In this document: piece by piece, positions 45,845 through 54,409 of the stretch | Numbering within the stretch: position 1 is the stretch's first letter | How the letters are laid out: the number at the start of each line of letters is the position of its first letter | Assembly: GCF_016919245.1 (NCBI RefSeq) | Contig: NZ_JAFEJA010000003.1 | Coordinates: forward strand, 554,215-618,214 | Direction: 5' to 3' | Length of the DNA stretch: 64,000 nucleotides | Source of the DNA: Streptomyces zhihengii | GTDB lineage: Bacteria; Actinomycetota; Actinomycetes; Streptomycetales; Streptomycetaceae | Translations under genes and position numbers: made by a program | The notes under the pieces: generated by a model | The model's input: the letters and a program-made list of their open reading frames with translations, nothing else | Told to the model about the DNA's origin: nothing | Database searches by the model: none

Positions 45845-46189
45845 TCTAACCGAGGCGGACGCGTCGTCTACCAGGTCGTCAGCCGTCGGGACTGGCTGTA
45901 CTGCCTGGACCCGGAGCGCGACACGATCGAGAACGGCCCCTCCACCCCAGCGCGAGTCGCGAGGCTGGCGCGCGAAGTCTCTGGTCCGTCCGAGTGGTGG
46001 CTCGGGAAGCCGCTGAAGCGGATGAGGGACGGCGACAGGCTGTGGATCTACTTCGGTGGGGCCGAAGGAAAGATCGCGGCGATGGCGCATACCCACGACC
46101 AGCACAAGTACCCCGAGGATCGATCACACCAGCCTTTTGACCTGCGACTTCAAGTTGGCGGAGGCTCACTGACCAGCACTCCGCGGTGA
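45845..46189 (+). pseudogene. EVE/PUA-like domain fragment, start not found
   Basis: The frame reads VVYQVVSRRDWLYCLDPERD, then WWLGKPLKRMRDGDRLWIYF and GAEGKIAAMAHTHDQH, ending at the TGA 46187-46189. The aromatic DPE segment and the MxxGDxxxIYxxG...IAAxA pattern are reminiscent of EVE domains, which bind modified bases. No ATG or GTG start with a ribosome site fits; only a non-standard ATT follows GGAGAAAGG. It may be a truncated gene or an intact small one. Confidence 0.4.
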
Positions 46190-46305
46190 AGCGGACGAGT
46201 GGCCCGGACGCGACGAAGGTGACCGAGATGGTCAGCTTCTCCGACAGCTCGGCCCCCCGCGCCGTCGGCCGTGTACGTGGAGCGCGAACTCCCCTAATAA
46301 CGCAG

Positions 46306-46335
46306 GGTCCCGGAGCGCGTCCGCTCCGGAGCCCC
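46306..46335. terminator. GC-rich hairpin downstream of the EVE-like frame
   Basis: CGGAGCG (46311-46317) pairs with CGCTCCG (46322-46328) around a four-base loop, with imperfect extension on both sides. It lies between converging genes. Confidence 0.4.
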
Positions 46336-46375
46336 TCCTCAAATCAGTCGGCTAATGGTCACTGGAATTGGCGCG

Positions 46376-46612
46376 TTAGCGGTGCATCGTTGTGGTGACC
46401 ATCAGGACCACCACAGCAGAGGCAAGAAATACCCCCGCGACCTTCAAAAATACGTCGCCCGCGAGTCCCAGTGCTGCGAGCACTGTAACCCCGCCTCCCC
46501 CGAGTGCCGCGAATCCGGCACCGAGTCCAATGATTCCGCAAAACATCAAGCCCAGGGCCAGAATAAGACTGATTCGGACGACCCGGTTATGGTCGGTCGT
46601 GGAATTCCTCAT
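46376..46612 (-). CDS. small two-helix membrane protein, 78 aa
   Basis: The ATG at 46612 has an excellent AAGGAG ribosome site. Two membrane helices are visible (ISLILALGLMFCGIIGLGAG and VFLKVAGVFLASAVVVLMVT) with a Gly-rich turn between them. Base composition is lower in GC than around it. Family unknown. Confidence 0.7.
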   Translation of the reverse strand: MRNSTTDHNRVVRISLILALGLMFCGIIGLGAGFAALGGGGVTVLAALGLAGDVFLKVAGVFLASAVVVLMVTTTMHR

Positions 46613-46968
46613 AGTAGTTTCTCCTTTGAGTCATCGTCATGGCATACTCCTTTTTGGCGCTTTCATAACTGCACTTAGAGTTGAAGTTGCTCAGGTGGTT
46701 TCCCTTTAGCGCGCAGCCAGAGGGGCGCCTTTCCTCTGTCTCCGCAAGTTTTGGCACCTGTTACCGCGTGGCGCGGCTAACTCAAGGCGGGTCTCGCATC
46801 ATGCGCCCCCTCTCATACCTGAAGTGATCAAGCGGCCCATCAGGCGTCCGTCGACGTAGGGCCGTAGAGCAACGGTAGCCGCCCATCGCTCGTCACGGCA
46901 GACGTACTTGACGGTCCGTAAGTTGCCTCGACGGCTCCGCCGTCACTCGATATACGTACATCCTGGAG
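46613..46968. other. intergenic region
   Basis: About 350 bases, relatively AT-rich upstream of the small membrane gene. It should hold its promoter; no clear consensus was found. Confidence 0.35.
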
Positions 46969-46974
46969 ATGCAT

Positions 46975-47120
46975 ATGACTCTGGCGATTACAGAAGACGT
47001 AGCGGCCTGAACGGGCCGCCCCATCACTGTCGAGGAGCGACCGCGGATCGCGGCGTTCCCTGAGGGCGCGTCGGCCTTCGTGGAGGACTACGCGCGGTGG
47101 GCGAACCTGATCGCGTCGGA
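46975..47120 (+). pseudogene. gene start broken by TGA and by CRISPR repeats
   Basis: The ATG at 46975 (GGAG six bases upstream) opens MTLAITEDVAA, then TGA at 47008. The same frame continues with protein-like sequence (RPITVEERPRIAAFPEGASA, FVEDYARWANLIASD) until the first CRISPR repeat at 47121, where it turns into repeat-encoded residues. It appears to be a gene cut by a rearrangement at the array. Family not recognised. Confidence 0.4.
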
Positions 47121-47272
47121 CGGAACACCTCCGCGTCGGCGGGGAGAACCCAACGCTCGCTCAAGTGGCGATCCGCTCGGCCGGAACACCCCCCGACGGC
47201 GCGGAGGACGCCACCGAGGAGCAGGCCGGGGACGGCATGCATGGAACACCCCGCGAACGTGGGGGTGCTCCG
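47121..47272 (-). CRISPR. CRISPR block 3a, ending in a hybrid repeat
   Basis: Repeats at 47121-47149 and 47182-47209 read CGGAACACC...GGGGAGAAC/GGAGGAC, the opposite strand to block 1. The third unit (47242-47272) joins the left half of this orientation (GGAACACCCCGCG) to the right half of the opposite one (GTGGGGGTGCTCCG). That is the product expected from recombination between inverted repeats. Confidence 0.75.
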
Positions 47273-47280
47273 TCGAGGCG

Positions 47281-47537
47281 GTGGGAACTGCACCGGCAGC
47301 TCCCCCGTCGTTGCTGGGCTGCTTCGCGCGCAGCGCCGTGTGGCAAGGGACGGGTGGACGTTCGGCCCGGTTCATCTGTATGAGGGTTCAGTTGGGCGGC
47401 CCGGCGATACCGTCGTGACACACGCGCCAGACAGAAGTCCAGGAGTTCCGATGAGCGAGCAGCCGGCCCTCATGCCCGACCGCCAGCCCCTCGACGAGCA
47501 AGCCGCCGCGTCGGCCCGCGCGTACGCGGCCGACCAG
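47281..47537 (+). repeat. conserved CRISPR flank, copy 2
   Basis: The segment (GGTGGGAACTGCACCGG, CGTGTGGCAA, TTCGGCCCGGTTCA) is closely related to 38622-38820 and in the same relation to a block of repeats and to the MSEQPAL gene. It keeps the ribosome site CAGGAG before the ATG at 47451 that copy 1 lacks. Confidence 0.75.
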
Positions 47538-47639
47538 CGTGCGACCCCCGCGACGGCGGGGAGGACAGCTCAGGTGATTCGGCGAACCACTCCGCAGGCG
47601 GAACACCCCCGCGTCGGCGGGAAGGACGAGGAGGCGTAG
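47451..47639 (+). pseudogene. truncated copy of the MSEQPAL gene, fused to CRISPR repeats
   Basis: The ATG at 47451 has CAGGAG about six bases upstream. The first 31 codons match the gene at 38776 (MSEQPALMPDRQPLDEQAAA), after which the frame enters a CRISPR repeat at 47538 and codes repeat-derived residues (TPATAGRTAQ, EHPRVGGKDEEA) to a stop at 47639. The 3' half of the gene has been replaced by array sequence. Confidence 0.65.
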
Positions 47640-48178
47640 GAGTTGGTGCCGGCGACGAACGGAGCACCCCCGCGTCGGCGGGGAGGCTCGGCTCGCCCGG
47701 CTCGGCTCCGGCATGTGGGACGGAACACCCCGCGTCGGCGGGGAGGACTTCTTCGGGGCGGTCATGACGGTCGTGAAGACCGGAACACGGGAGGACCGCA
47801 GTGAGTTCTGTGCCGCGCAGCTCGTCCACGGAGCACCCCCGCGTCGACGGGTAGGGCAACGTCAGCGTCTGCCAAGCCTACGTGCTGGTCGGAGCACTTC
47901 CGTGTTGGCGGGGAGGGCGTGCTTGTTGTCCGCAGACAACAAACTCTGTGTCGGGGCACCCCCGCGACGGCGGGGAGGACAGCCACTCCCCGGGCTTGGG
48001 GTCGGGATGGGCCGGAGCACCCCCGAGACGGCGGGGAGGACGTCTCGCTCGTCGTCGTGCTGCTGGTCGTGTTCGGAACACCCCCGCGTCGGTGGGGAGG
48101 ACGTCGCCAAGCCAAGCCCTTATGCGCCGGGTGCCGACGGGCAGGCCGGCGGAGCACCCCCGCGACGGTGGGGCGGAC
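47538..48178 (-). CRISPR. CRISPR block 3b, the largest array, about 11 repeats
   Basis: Repeat copies start at 47538, 47599, 47660, 47721, 47781 (internally deleted), 47829, 47890, 47952, 48013, 48074 and 48150. Consensus is CGGAGCACCCCCGCGTCGGC followed by GGGGAGGAC. The period is about 61 with 32-base spacers, except a 47-base gap before the last unit. By comparison with I-E arrays, transcription would run leftwards from a leader right of 48178. No cas genes are present. Confidence 0.88.
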
Positions 48179-48384
48179 CCGTGCACCACCGGGATGTAGA
48201 GCACGGTCGAAGCAGCTCGCACTGCCAGCGAAACCAGGTGCTCCGGGTCGGCGGCGGGCAGTCACTGCCCAACCCGGCGCCACCGCGCACAGCTTCCACA
48301 GCGCACTGGCGACGATGGCCGGCCACGTACGCAGGGCCACCGGCGTACGTCTACAAGCCGAGCCCGCTGCCGTGTGACCGCCAC

Positions 48385-49155
48385 TCACTCGGCTACGAGT
48401 TCCAGGCACTTCGCGGCGTGCAGCTCGTTCAGTGGCACCTTGCGACGCTTGGCCCCCCAGACGTACGCATGGACGGCCACGTCGGCATGGCGCACGACAG
48501 AAGCAAGGTTGTCCAGCACACCGACGACCCGCTCCACCCCGAGATGGACCCGTCCCCCGACGCGGGCGTCGTGGAGGAAGTCGGCGGCGTCCTCGGCTTC
48601 AGCGTTCCGGAACTTCTCCACGGCTTCGTCGTCGCGCAGCTCACCGTTCTGGTGGGTCAGGAGATGCCGCAGGTCCCTGGCCCACTCGACGTCTGGTGTT
48701 GCGACGGCGCTTCCGAGAACGGTGTGCGCGGTGACCAGGGTCTTCCAGCCCGGGGAGGTGAACCCCTTCGGAGTCTTCAGGCGCAACAGATGAGGGCCCG
48801 GCTTGCCGTCGACGGTGACGCTCCAGCCCTTGATGACCTCTTGGGCTGCCTTTTCGAGGTAGACCTCGAATGCCGTCACGCCGTTCTTCAACACCGAGGC
48901 CTCCACCATCCACTGGTGGGAGAACGGCCAGAGGCCGCCCACGGAGTCGTCGAACATGTCCACGTGCTCGTCGCCGTAATGAACTTCCGGATCGAACACC
49001 TCGCTCAGGGCGTCCTCGGCCTGCTTCCACTGACGCTCGTAGGCCTCCGCTGACCACTGGGCCGTCAGCTTCAGAAACGCTCGGTTCTCAGCATCGGTCG
49101 TGCGCCAGTCGTTAAAGGCCCGACTCACCGCTCCATGAGCTTCGTCCCAGGTCAT
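48385..49155 (-). CDS. HEPN-like protein, 256 aa, next to CRISPR block 3
   Basis: From the ATG at 49155 (MTWDEAHGAVSRAFNDWR) the protein is mostly alpha-helical. The segment DLRHLLTHQNGEL holds an R-x4-H motif (R163 to H168), the catalytic signature of HEPN ribonucleases, and the preceding helices (HQWMVEASVLKNGVTAFEVY) have the right character. HEPN proteins often act as toxin or abortive-infection RNases. No partner nucleotidyltransferase or antitoxin is adjacent. The family assignment rests mainly on this motif. Confidence 0.6.
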   Translation of the reverse strand: MTWDEAHGAVSRAFNDWRTTDAENRAFLKLTAQWSAEAYERQWKQAEDALSEVFDPEVHYGDEHVDMFDDSVGGLWPFSHQWMVEASVLKNGVTAFEVYLEKAAQEVIKGWSVTVDGKPGPHLLRLKTPKGFTSPGWKTLVTAHTVLGSAVATPDVEWARDLRHLLTHQNGELRDDEAVEKFRNAEAEDAADFLHDARVGGRVHLGVERVVGVLDNLASVVRHADVAVHAYVWGAKRRKVPLNELHAAKCLELVAE

Positions 49156-49246
49156 GGAACGAGCGTAGGAGCAACGGGCCGACCGGCGTACCGAGTTTCG
49201 AAACCGATGCCCACGGAGCCCGGCCTGCCCGCACAGGTACGTGGTA

Positions 49247-49534
49247 TCACCCGAGGGGGATGACTCCGCCTTGGACCAGGGGTGAGCACTCAGAGCATTC
49301 TTCAGGGTGGCCAGCAGCGCGGCACAGCGAGTCGGTGCGGGCGTTCTCGACGCCCTCCGTGCTCCACGACAGAACCTGCGCGATCTGTTCGACGTCCACG
49401 GGGCTGTAGCCGTAAGGGAGCGCGGCCGCGATCGAGTCGGACAGCGCAGCATGCGCGTTCTGCCACGCCTGGAGGGACTGCAGCATCGTGGCGCGGTCCG
49501 TACGGATCCGCTGCATGGCGGTTGCGGTAATCAC
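49247..49534 (-). CDS. small hypothetical protein, 95 aa
   Basis: GTG at 49534 (ATG at 49516 is an alternative). The helical N-terminus (RTDRATMLQSLQAWQNAHAA) is followed by a Cys-rich C-terminal part (SLCRAAGHPEECSECSPL) that could bind metal. Family unknown. It shares the strand with the HEPN-like gene but is 90 bases upstream, so an operon is possible. Confidence 0.6.
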   Translation of the reverse strand: MITATAMQRIRTDRATMLQSLQAWQNAHAALSDSIAAALPYGYSPVDVEQIAQVLSWSTEGVENARTDSLCRAAGHPEECSECSPLVQGGVIPLG

Positions 49535-50113
49535 GCGACCAGCCTGCCAGCCCGGAGTGGGAGGCCCGTGGAACGGCGAGCACGAAAATGGGCCTCGCAG
49601 TGGTGATCACCGGTATGTGCTGCGGCACAGCTGCGTGATCGCCGGGTTCGTGACTCTCTGGGAGGCCCGGCACAGGTCTGCCATATGGACCCGGCCCGTA
49701 GCCGGGGCAGGCACAGGCCGCTAGCGCGGCGGGGCCGGTGGGCGGGCGGTGTGGACCCGGCGGGTCTTCGGCTTCGACTTCGCGGGTGCCCACCGCTTCT
49801 CCTGCGTCCGCTCCCCGACGGATCGTCGGTTCTCCACCTCCGGCGCCGTGCGCCGCTCATCCCGCGGGCGAGACGCCGGCTGCACCTGGTCCGGCACAGA
49901 ACCCCTCGGGGGCGCGGCCGGTGAGGTGGTCGGGGGGTCGGCAGCGCGGTCAGCGGCAAGGGGCCAGCAGGGGCAGGGTCCGACGGTGCATACGACCACT
50001 CTGGCGCAGACGGCATCCGACCCCTCGCAGGCACGTCCGGTTCCCCGCTCCGGCAGGCGGGGAATCGGGCGATCCTGCTGTGCGCAGGGACGCAGACCGC
50101 GAGAATCAGCCAC

Positions 50114-50695
50114 ATGCTTGACTGGATCCCAGCGTGGGGGAGCACCGCGCTCATCGCGATGGCGACGACCATCGTCACCGGCCGCTACATCTCGCCGCTC
50201 CTGGAAGTCCGCAACCGGCGCTTCCAGACGAAGATGCAGGCTCAGGAGAAGATCACCGCAGCCGCGCTCTCCGTGCTGTCGGCCACGCAGAAGCTCCAGA
50301 CCGTGCAGATACCCGACGGCGTCACCGACACCCTGCGGACCGCGCTCACCGAAGAGCGGGCCCGCTGGACGAAGCAGCTCGACGAAGCCACCTGCCACCT
50401 GGCCGACCACGCGCAGGAGTTCGTCTTCACCTTCCGCGGCCCCAACTCGATCCGCGGCATGCGCTACTGCGGGACGGTCCGGATGGTGTGGATCTCCGAC
50501 CGAACCGACGAGGCCAAGCTGCGGCACCTGCTGGAACTCACCGCGCACTTCCACACGCTCTTCCTCGGGAGTCGATGGCGGGTGTGGGCGCTGAGCCGCG
50601 CGATGCGGGGGCTGGACCGGAGGTTCGAAGAGCTGGAGGAAGAAGGCCGCCCGCCGCTGCCGGAGAGCCGCCCCGTCCCGGCCGGAGAGGCCTGA
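50114..50695 (+). CDS. membrane-anchored helical protein, 193 aa
   Basis: ATG at 50114. The N-terminus (WIPAWGSTALIAMATTIVTG) is a membrane segment. A long coiled-coil-like helical region (VRNRRFQTKMQAQEKITAAA) and a globular part with conserved-looking aromatics (RMVWISDRTDEAKLRHLLEL) follow. Function unknown. It is terminated by a strong hairpin at 50714-50759. Confidence 0.75.
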   Translation: MLDWIPAWGSTALIAMATTIVTGRYISPLLEVRNRRFQTKMQAQEKITAAALSVLSATQKLQTVQIPDGVTDTLRTALTEERARWTKQLDEATCHLADHAQEFVFTFRGPNSIRGMRYCGTVRMVWISDRTDEAKLRHLLELTAHFHTLFLGSRWRVWALSRAMRGLDRRFEELEEEGRPPLPESRPVPAGEA

Positions 50696-50713
50696 CGAAG
50701 ACCGGGGACGGGC

Positions 50714-50759
50714 GAAGGGGTGCGGGCACCACCGACCACGGTGGTGCCCGCACCCCTTC
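50714..50759. terminator. 20-bp perfect hairpin between converging genes
   Basis: Arms 50714-50733 (GAAGGGGTGCGGGCACCACC) and 50740-50759 are perfectly complementary with a six-base loop. It lies 18 bases after the plus-strand stop and 12 bases before the end of the minus-strand gene, so it is a likely bidirectional terminator. Confidence 0.8.
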
Positions 50760-50771
50760 TACCGCCCCCAG

Positions 50772-51192
50772 TCAGTGGTGGCTTCTGCCGGCGTGGTGGG
50801 TCGTTCCGCTGTGCTCGCCGGTGGCCGGGTCCGGCGCGGTGACGGTCATCGTCACCTTGTACTCGAAGGTGCCCTCGCGGGGCCCGTCGGCGCGGGCCCA
50901 GGCGAGGGCGTGGATCTCCAGGCCGGGTGCCCGCCGTGCCACAGCGGCGGCGGCCTGAAGGGCGTCGGCGGGGCTGTCGCCGGTGCAGACGATGGCGCCG
51001 AAGGCGGACACCTCGACATCGCTGGAGTCGGCACCATCGGGGAAGGCGAGTCCGCCGACCACCGTGGAGGCCTGGTGCGGTCCTCACGAGGTCCTGCCCG
51101 AAGGACGGCCCGACGAGGACCTGCGGCTGGAGGGTCGTCTCGGACGGGGTACGTGTGGGTGCTGGAAGAGGGGTGTGCTGGGTGTCGTTCAT
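50772..51192 (-). pseudogene. small hypothetical gene, probable one-base shift
   Basis: The ATG at 51192 has GGAGG seven bases upstream and overlaps the stop of the gene before it (ATGA). It codes MNDTQHTPLPAPTRTPSETT then LVGPSFGQDLVRTAPG. Near 51069-51079 a shift is needed to read STVVGGLAFPDGADSSDVEV and the rest, to a stop at 50772. The C-terminal part alone (from 51062) is open. Function unknown. Confidence 0.55.
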
Positions 51193-51944
51193 GCCGTACC
51201 TCCAGGTGGGATGGGGCTGGGATGGGCTTCTTGGTCCGGGCGGCCGACGGGCAGCCGCCAGCCGGCGGGCACGCGATGCCGGACGCCGTCGGTGAAGTGC
51301 AGGGTGATGTAAGGGCTCGCGGGGGGACCGAAGAGGGCGACGGTGCGCGCGACCACGTGGACCTGGTCGTCGACGGTGACGATGTCGCCCGCGACGAGGG
51401 TGCAGGCAGCTCTTGAAGCCGCAGCGCCCCATGGCGGTGCCGGCACGAAGTCAGGGGTGTCACCGGCGCTGTACGGGCTGCTCATCACGATGCCGCCCTC
51501 CGGGCGGGGGGACTCGGCTCCAAGGCGCCACAGCACCTCGGCCAGTTCGTCGGCCCGGACGAGGGGAGGCGGGTCTTCACGGGGCGGACTGACCCAGTGC
51601 GCGGCCGGACTCCCGTGCGGCCCCCAGGGGACAACGACTTCGACACCCGTGGAGAGCAGCCGTACACCCGGCACGCCGGCCGCGAGGTGTCCAGTGCCGG
51701 GCGGGACCATCACGTACAGGACGCCGCTGACGTGGTCGGCGAGGACCGGGTAGCCGCGCCGCGGGCTGAGCCGCAGGACGGCGAGCGCGTTCAGCCCGAG
51801 GGCCAGGGGGCTGATCGCGACCGCGTCCCAGTCCCGGCCGCACGGCACCCATCCGGTACCGCACGGGGCCGTACGCCACTGCGCCACGCGCTGATCGTTC
51901 ACGGCCGCTTGCGTGTGCCAGGTAGGGCTGGAGCGTTTCGCCAC
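51189..51944 (-). CDS. hypothetical protein, 251 aa, divergent from the XRE-TPR regulator
   Basis: The GTG at 51944 has GGAGG six bases upstream; the frame remains open to 52154 but is Arg-rich beyond. The N-terminal part (DWDAVAISPLALGLNALAVL, GVLYVMVPPGTGHLAAGVPG) weakly recalls prim-pol-like N-terminal domains found with Streptomyces regulators. The C-terminal part (ACTLVAGDIVTVDDQVHVVA) is a separate beta-rich domain. The stop overlaps the next start, so it is operonic with the small gene downstream. Function unknown. Confidence 0.65.
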   Translation of the reverse strand: MAKRSSPTWHTQAAVNDQRVAQWRTAPCGTGWVPCGRDWDAVAISPLALGLNALAVLRLSPRRGYPVLADHVSGVLYVMVPPGTGHLAAGVPGVRLLSTGVEVVVPWGPHGSPAAHWVSPPREDPPPLVRADELAEVLWRLGAESPRPEGGIVMSSPYSAGDTPDFVPAPPWGAAASRAACTLVAGDIVTVDDQVHVVARTVALFGPPASPYITLHFTDGVRHRVPAGWRLPVGRPDQEAHPSPIPPGGTA

Positions 51945-52152
51945 TTTTCGCCTCCGGGTCCGTCCCTGCGCCTGCACCTTCACGACAGCAGTGCACGGAT
52001 ACCGCCCGCGAGACGCGAGCGATGAAAGAGCGATGCAACTTGCCTGCCGGACGGTGAAGAAACGGCAAGCGGCGGGCATGAACGGCGTGGGAGCGGTACG
52101 GTCGCAGCCCTCCCGCCCCGCCCCCGCGGACACCCTGCTTTCGGAGCCTGGC

Positions 52153-53463
52153 ATGGCCGACCGTCACCCCAACCGGGACTTACGCGCGCTGCGCGAGGCC
52201 GAGCTCCACATGTCCCGGCCCGAACTGGCCAAGGCCCTCAACGAGCAGGCGAAGCGGATGGGCGAGAACATCGGCTGCACTGCCCGCCTGATCGCCGCCT
52301 GGGAAGACGGCGACGTCGCCTGCCCCCGCGCCGTCTACCGCCGGGTCCTGACCGCCTACACCGGGCGGACCCTGCACCAGCTCGGTTTCGCCCTTCCCGA
52401 ATCGCGACCAGCCGGGCAGGGGAAGCCGACCGACGCCGACGACGGGGATGAGGGGAGTGGATCGGTGAACCGCAGGTCTTTCCTCCGCGACGGCGTCGGC
52501 GTCGCCCTGGCGCTTCCCGCCGCCGGCCGCGGCACCGGCCGCATCGGCGTCACCGAGGTCCGCGCCGTCACCGCCGCGGTCACCACCCTTTACGGGCACG
52601 ACCACGACCACGGGTCCGGCCCCCTGCGGCGGGCCGCCAACGAGGCCCTGCACACCGCCTACTCCTGGCTCCAGGCCGGTACCTACACCGACCGCACCGG
52701 CACCCGGCTCCGCACCGCCACCGGGAACCTCTCCATCGCTGCGGGATGGCTCTCCTACGACTCCGGCCGCCCCGCCGACGCCCACTCCCTCTACGGCGAA
52801 GCCCTCGCCGCCGCCCGCATCGCCGCCGACCGCGCCCTCGAAGCCCACGCGTTCGGCTGCCTGTCCCTCCTGGCCAAAGCCCAGGGCCGCCCCCGCGAGG
52901 CCGTCGCGAATGCCCAGGGCGCCCAGGCCGTCGCCCGCCACCTCGGCTCACCCCGCCTGCTCGCCCTCTTCCACGCCCGCGAGGCGGGTGGCTGGGCCCT
53001 CATGGGCGACCGGCAGGCCACCGACGCGGCGATCGTCCGCGCCCACCACCACTACGCCGCCGGGCCCGCAGAAACGGATCCGGGGTGGCTGGAGTTCTTC
53101 ACGCCCGCCGAACTCGCCGGCCTCGAAGCCCTCGCCCGCGCCGACCTGGGCCAGCACGAACGCGCCGCCGCCGGCGCCGAGCAGGCCGTACTCCTCCACG
53201 GCAGCGCCTTCGCCCGAAACCGGGCCTTGTACACCGCCGACATCGCGATCCAACATGCAAGTGGACACCGGCCCGAGCCCGAAGCAGCCGCCGAAGCCGC
53301 CGGCCGCGTCATCGCGTTCCTGCCCGATGTCCGATCCGACCGCCTGCTCCAGTCCCTCCACGGGGTCGCCGGAGCACTCCAGCGCCACGCACGCGTCCCG
53401 GCCGTCGCGGACTGGATCGAGCAGTACCGCACCATCACCGCACCCCAGGGAGGACGGGCGTGA
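52153..53463 (+). CDS. XRE-family regulator with TPR-like C-terminal domain, 436 aa
   Basis: Residues about 8-75 form an XRE HTH (LHMSRPELAKALNEQAKRMG, GCTARLIAAWEDGDVACPRA). A conserved NRRSFLRDGVGVALALPAA segment follows the linker near residue 110, as in many Streptomyces XRE-TPR regulators. The C-terminal 300 residues are TPR-like helices (LYGEALAAARIAADRALEAH, ALARADLGQHERAAAGAEQA). The ATG at 52153 is used; the open frame further upstream is not supported. The GNAT gene follows with a GTGA overlap. Confidence 0.85.
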   Translation: MADRHPNRDLRALREAELHMSRPELAKALNEQAKRMGENIGCTARLIAAWEDGDVACPRAVYRRVLTAYTGRTLHQLGFALPESRPAGQGKPTDADDGDEGSGSVNRRSFLRDGVGVALALPAAGRGTGRIGVTEVRAVTAAVTTLYGHDHDHGSGPLRRAANEALHTAYSWLQAGTYTDRTGTRLRTATGNLSIAAGWLSYDSGRPADAHSLYGEALAAARIAADRALEAHAFGCLSLLAKAQGRPREAVANAQGAQAVARHLGSPRLLALFHAREAGGWALMGDRQATDAAIVRAHHHYAAGPAETDPGWLEFFTPAELAGLEALARADLGQHERAAAGAEQAVLLHGSAFARNRALYTADIAIQHASGHRPEPEAAAEAAGRVIAFLPDVRSDRLLQSLHGVAGALQRHARVPAVADWIEQYRTITAPQGGRA

Positions 53464-54041
53464 CCACCCCCACCGACGACGAAGTCGCCATCCGCACCTA
53501 CGGCCCCGGCGACATCCCCGCCCTCCTTGACACCCTCGCCGACATCTGGGCAGACGCCCACCCCGAACTCGTCGACACCCCTGGCGGCAGCACCGACGGC
53601 CTCTCCACCACCGCCCTGCGCCGTCAGATCACCGGCCACGCCCGCCGCGAAGGCTTCGTCCTCGTCGCCGCCTACGCCCACGGCAGCCCCGTGGGCTTCG
53701 CCTACGCCTTCCCCGCCACCCCTGAGTACTGGTACGGCCCCGAACTCCTCCCCGACATCCCCGAACACATCCGGGCCGGCCGCCTCATGGGCCTGTGCGA
53801 ACTCGCCGTGACCCCGCCATGGCAGGGCCGCGGCATCGGCAGCCGCCTCCACCACCAGCTCGTCACCGCCATCGCACCCCAGTGGTCCTCCCTCCTCGTC
53901 CACCCCGACAACCCCCGCGGACGCGCCCTCTACGACCGCCTCGGCTACACCTACGCCGGCCCGTACCGCAACGAACCCCAAGGGCCCGTCTACGACCTGC
54001 TCGTCCTCCACGTCGGCACGGAGCAGCACCCGGCCGCCTGA
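53460..54041 (+). CDS. GNAT-family N-acetyltransferase, 193 aa
   Basis: Core motifs: a strand (FVLVAAYAHGSPVGFAYAFP), then LCELAVTPPWQGRGIGSRLH with the Q/RxxGxG/A acetyl-CoA loop, and NPRGRALYDRLGYTYAG at the C-terminal end. The GTG at 53460 overlaps the regulator's stop (GTGA), so it is translationally coupled with the XRE-TPR gene, a frequent pairing. Substrate unknown. Confidence 0.88.
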   Translation: MTTPTDDEVAIRTYGPGDIPALLDTLADIWADAHPELVDTPGGSTDGLSTTALRRQITGHARREGFVLVAAYAHGSPVGFAYAFPATPEYWYGPELLPDIPEHIRAGRLMGLCELAVTPPWQGRGIGSRLHHQLVTAIAPQWSSLLVHPDNPRGRALYDRLGYTYAGPYRNEPQGPVYDLLVLHVGTEQHPAA

Positions 54042-54047
54042 GCGGTC

Positions 54048-54253
54048 TCACCCGGGGCCGGGATACCCGCCTTCCTGCGGCCCCCGGGCCACGTCCGCGT
54101 ACACACGCACCTCCACGTCGCGCTCACCAGGAGTCCGCTTCAGCCGACAGGGCCGCTCGACAGGAACAGCTCCGCGATGCGCTGCGCCGCTTCGACCGCA
54201 GCCTTCTCGCTGCCGCGGATCTCGATCGTGATGAGGCCGTCGTCGTCACTCAT
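54048..54253 (-). pseudogene. DUF6207-like small gene with one-base shift
   Basis: The ATG at 54253 codes MSDDDGLITIEIRGSEKAAV and a helix (AAQRIAELFLSSGPV). Near 54144-54146 one missing base breaks the frame. The adjacent frame continues RLKRTPGERDVEVRVYADVA to a TGA at 54048. The R-x-PG...V-x-R-x-Y-x-D ending resembles small Streptomyces DUF6207 proteins. Function unknown. Confidence 0.45.
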
Positions 54254-54409
54254 GTCTGCGGAACCGCCGCGTCCACCTGGCGGTTCCGCTACAAGGCCAG
54301 GTCCCACACTCCAACGAGTTCAGCCCTTCGGCCAGGGCCCGCCGAGGGCAGGTAGCTCGAAGCGAGCAATGCCCCTTCCTGCTGCGCCTGAGATGGCTAC
54401 GCTGCCGGG

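Noticed and set aside
47713..49053. Open frame of 446 codons across the CRISPR block and HEPN-like gene
   Set aside because: Its first part is translated CRISPR repeat (recurring GAPPRRRGG-like units) and its last part is the reverse of the HEPN-like gene.
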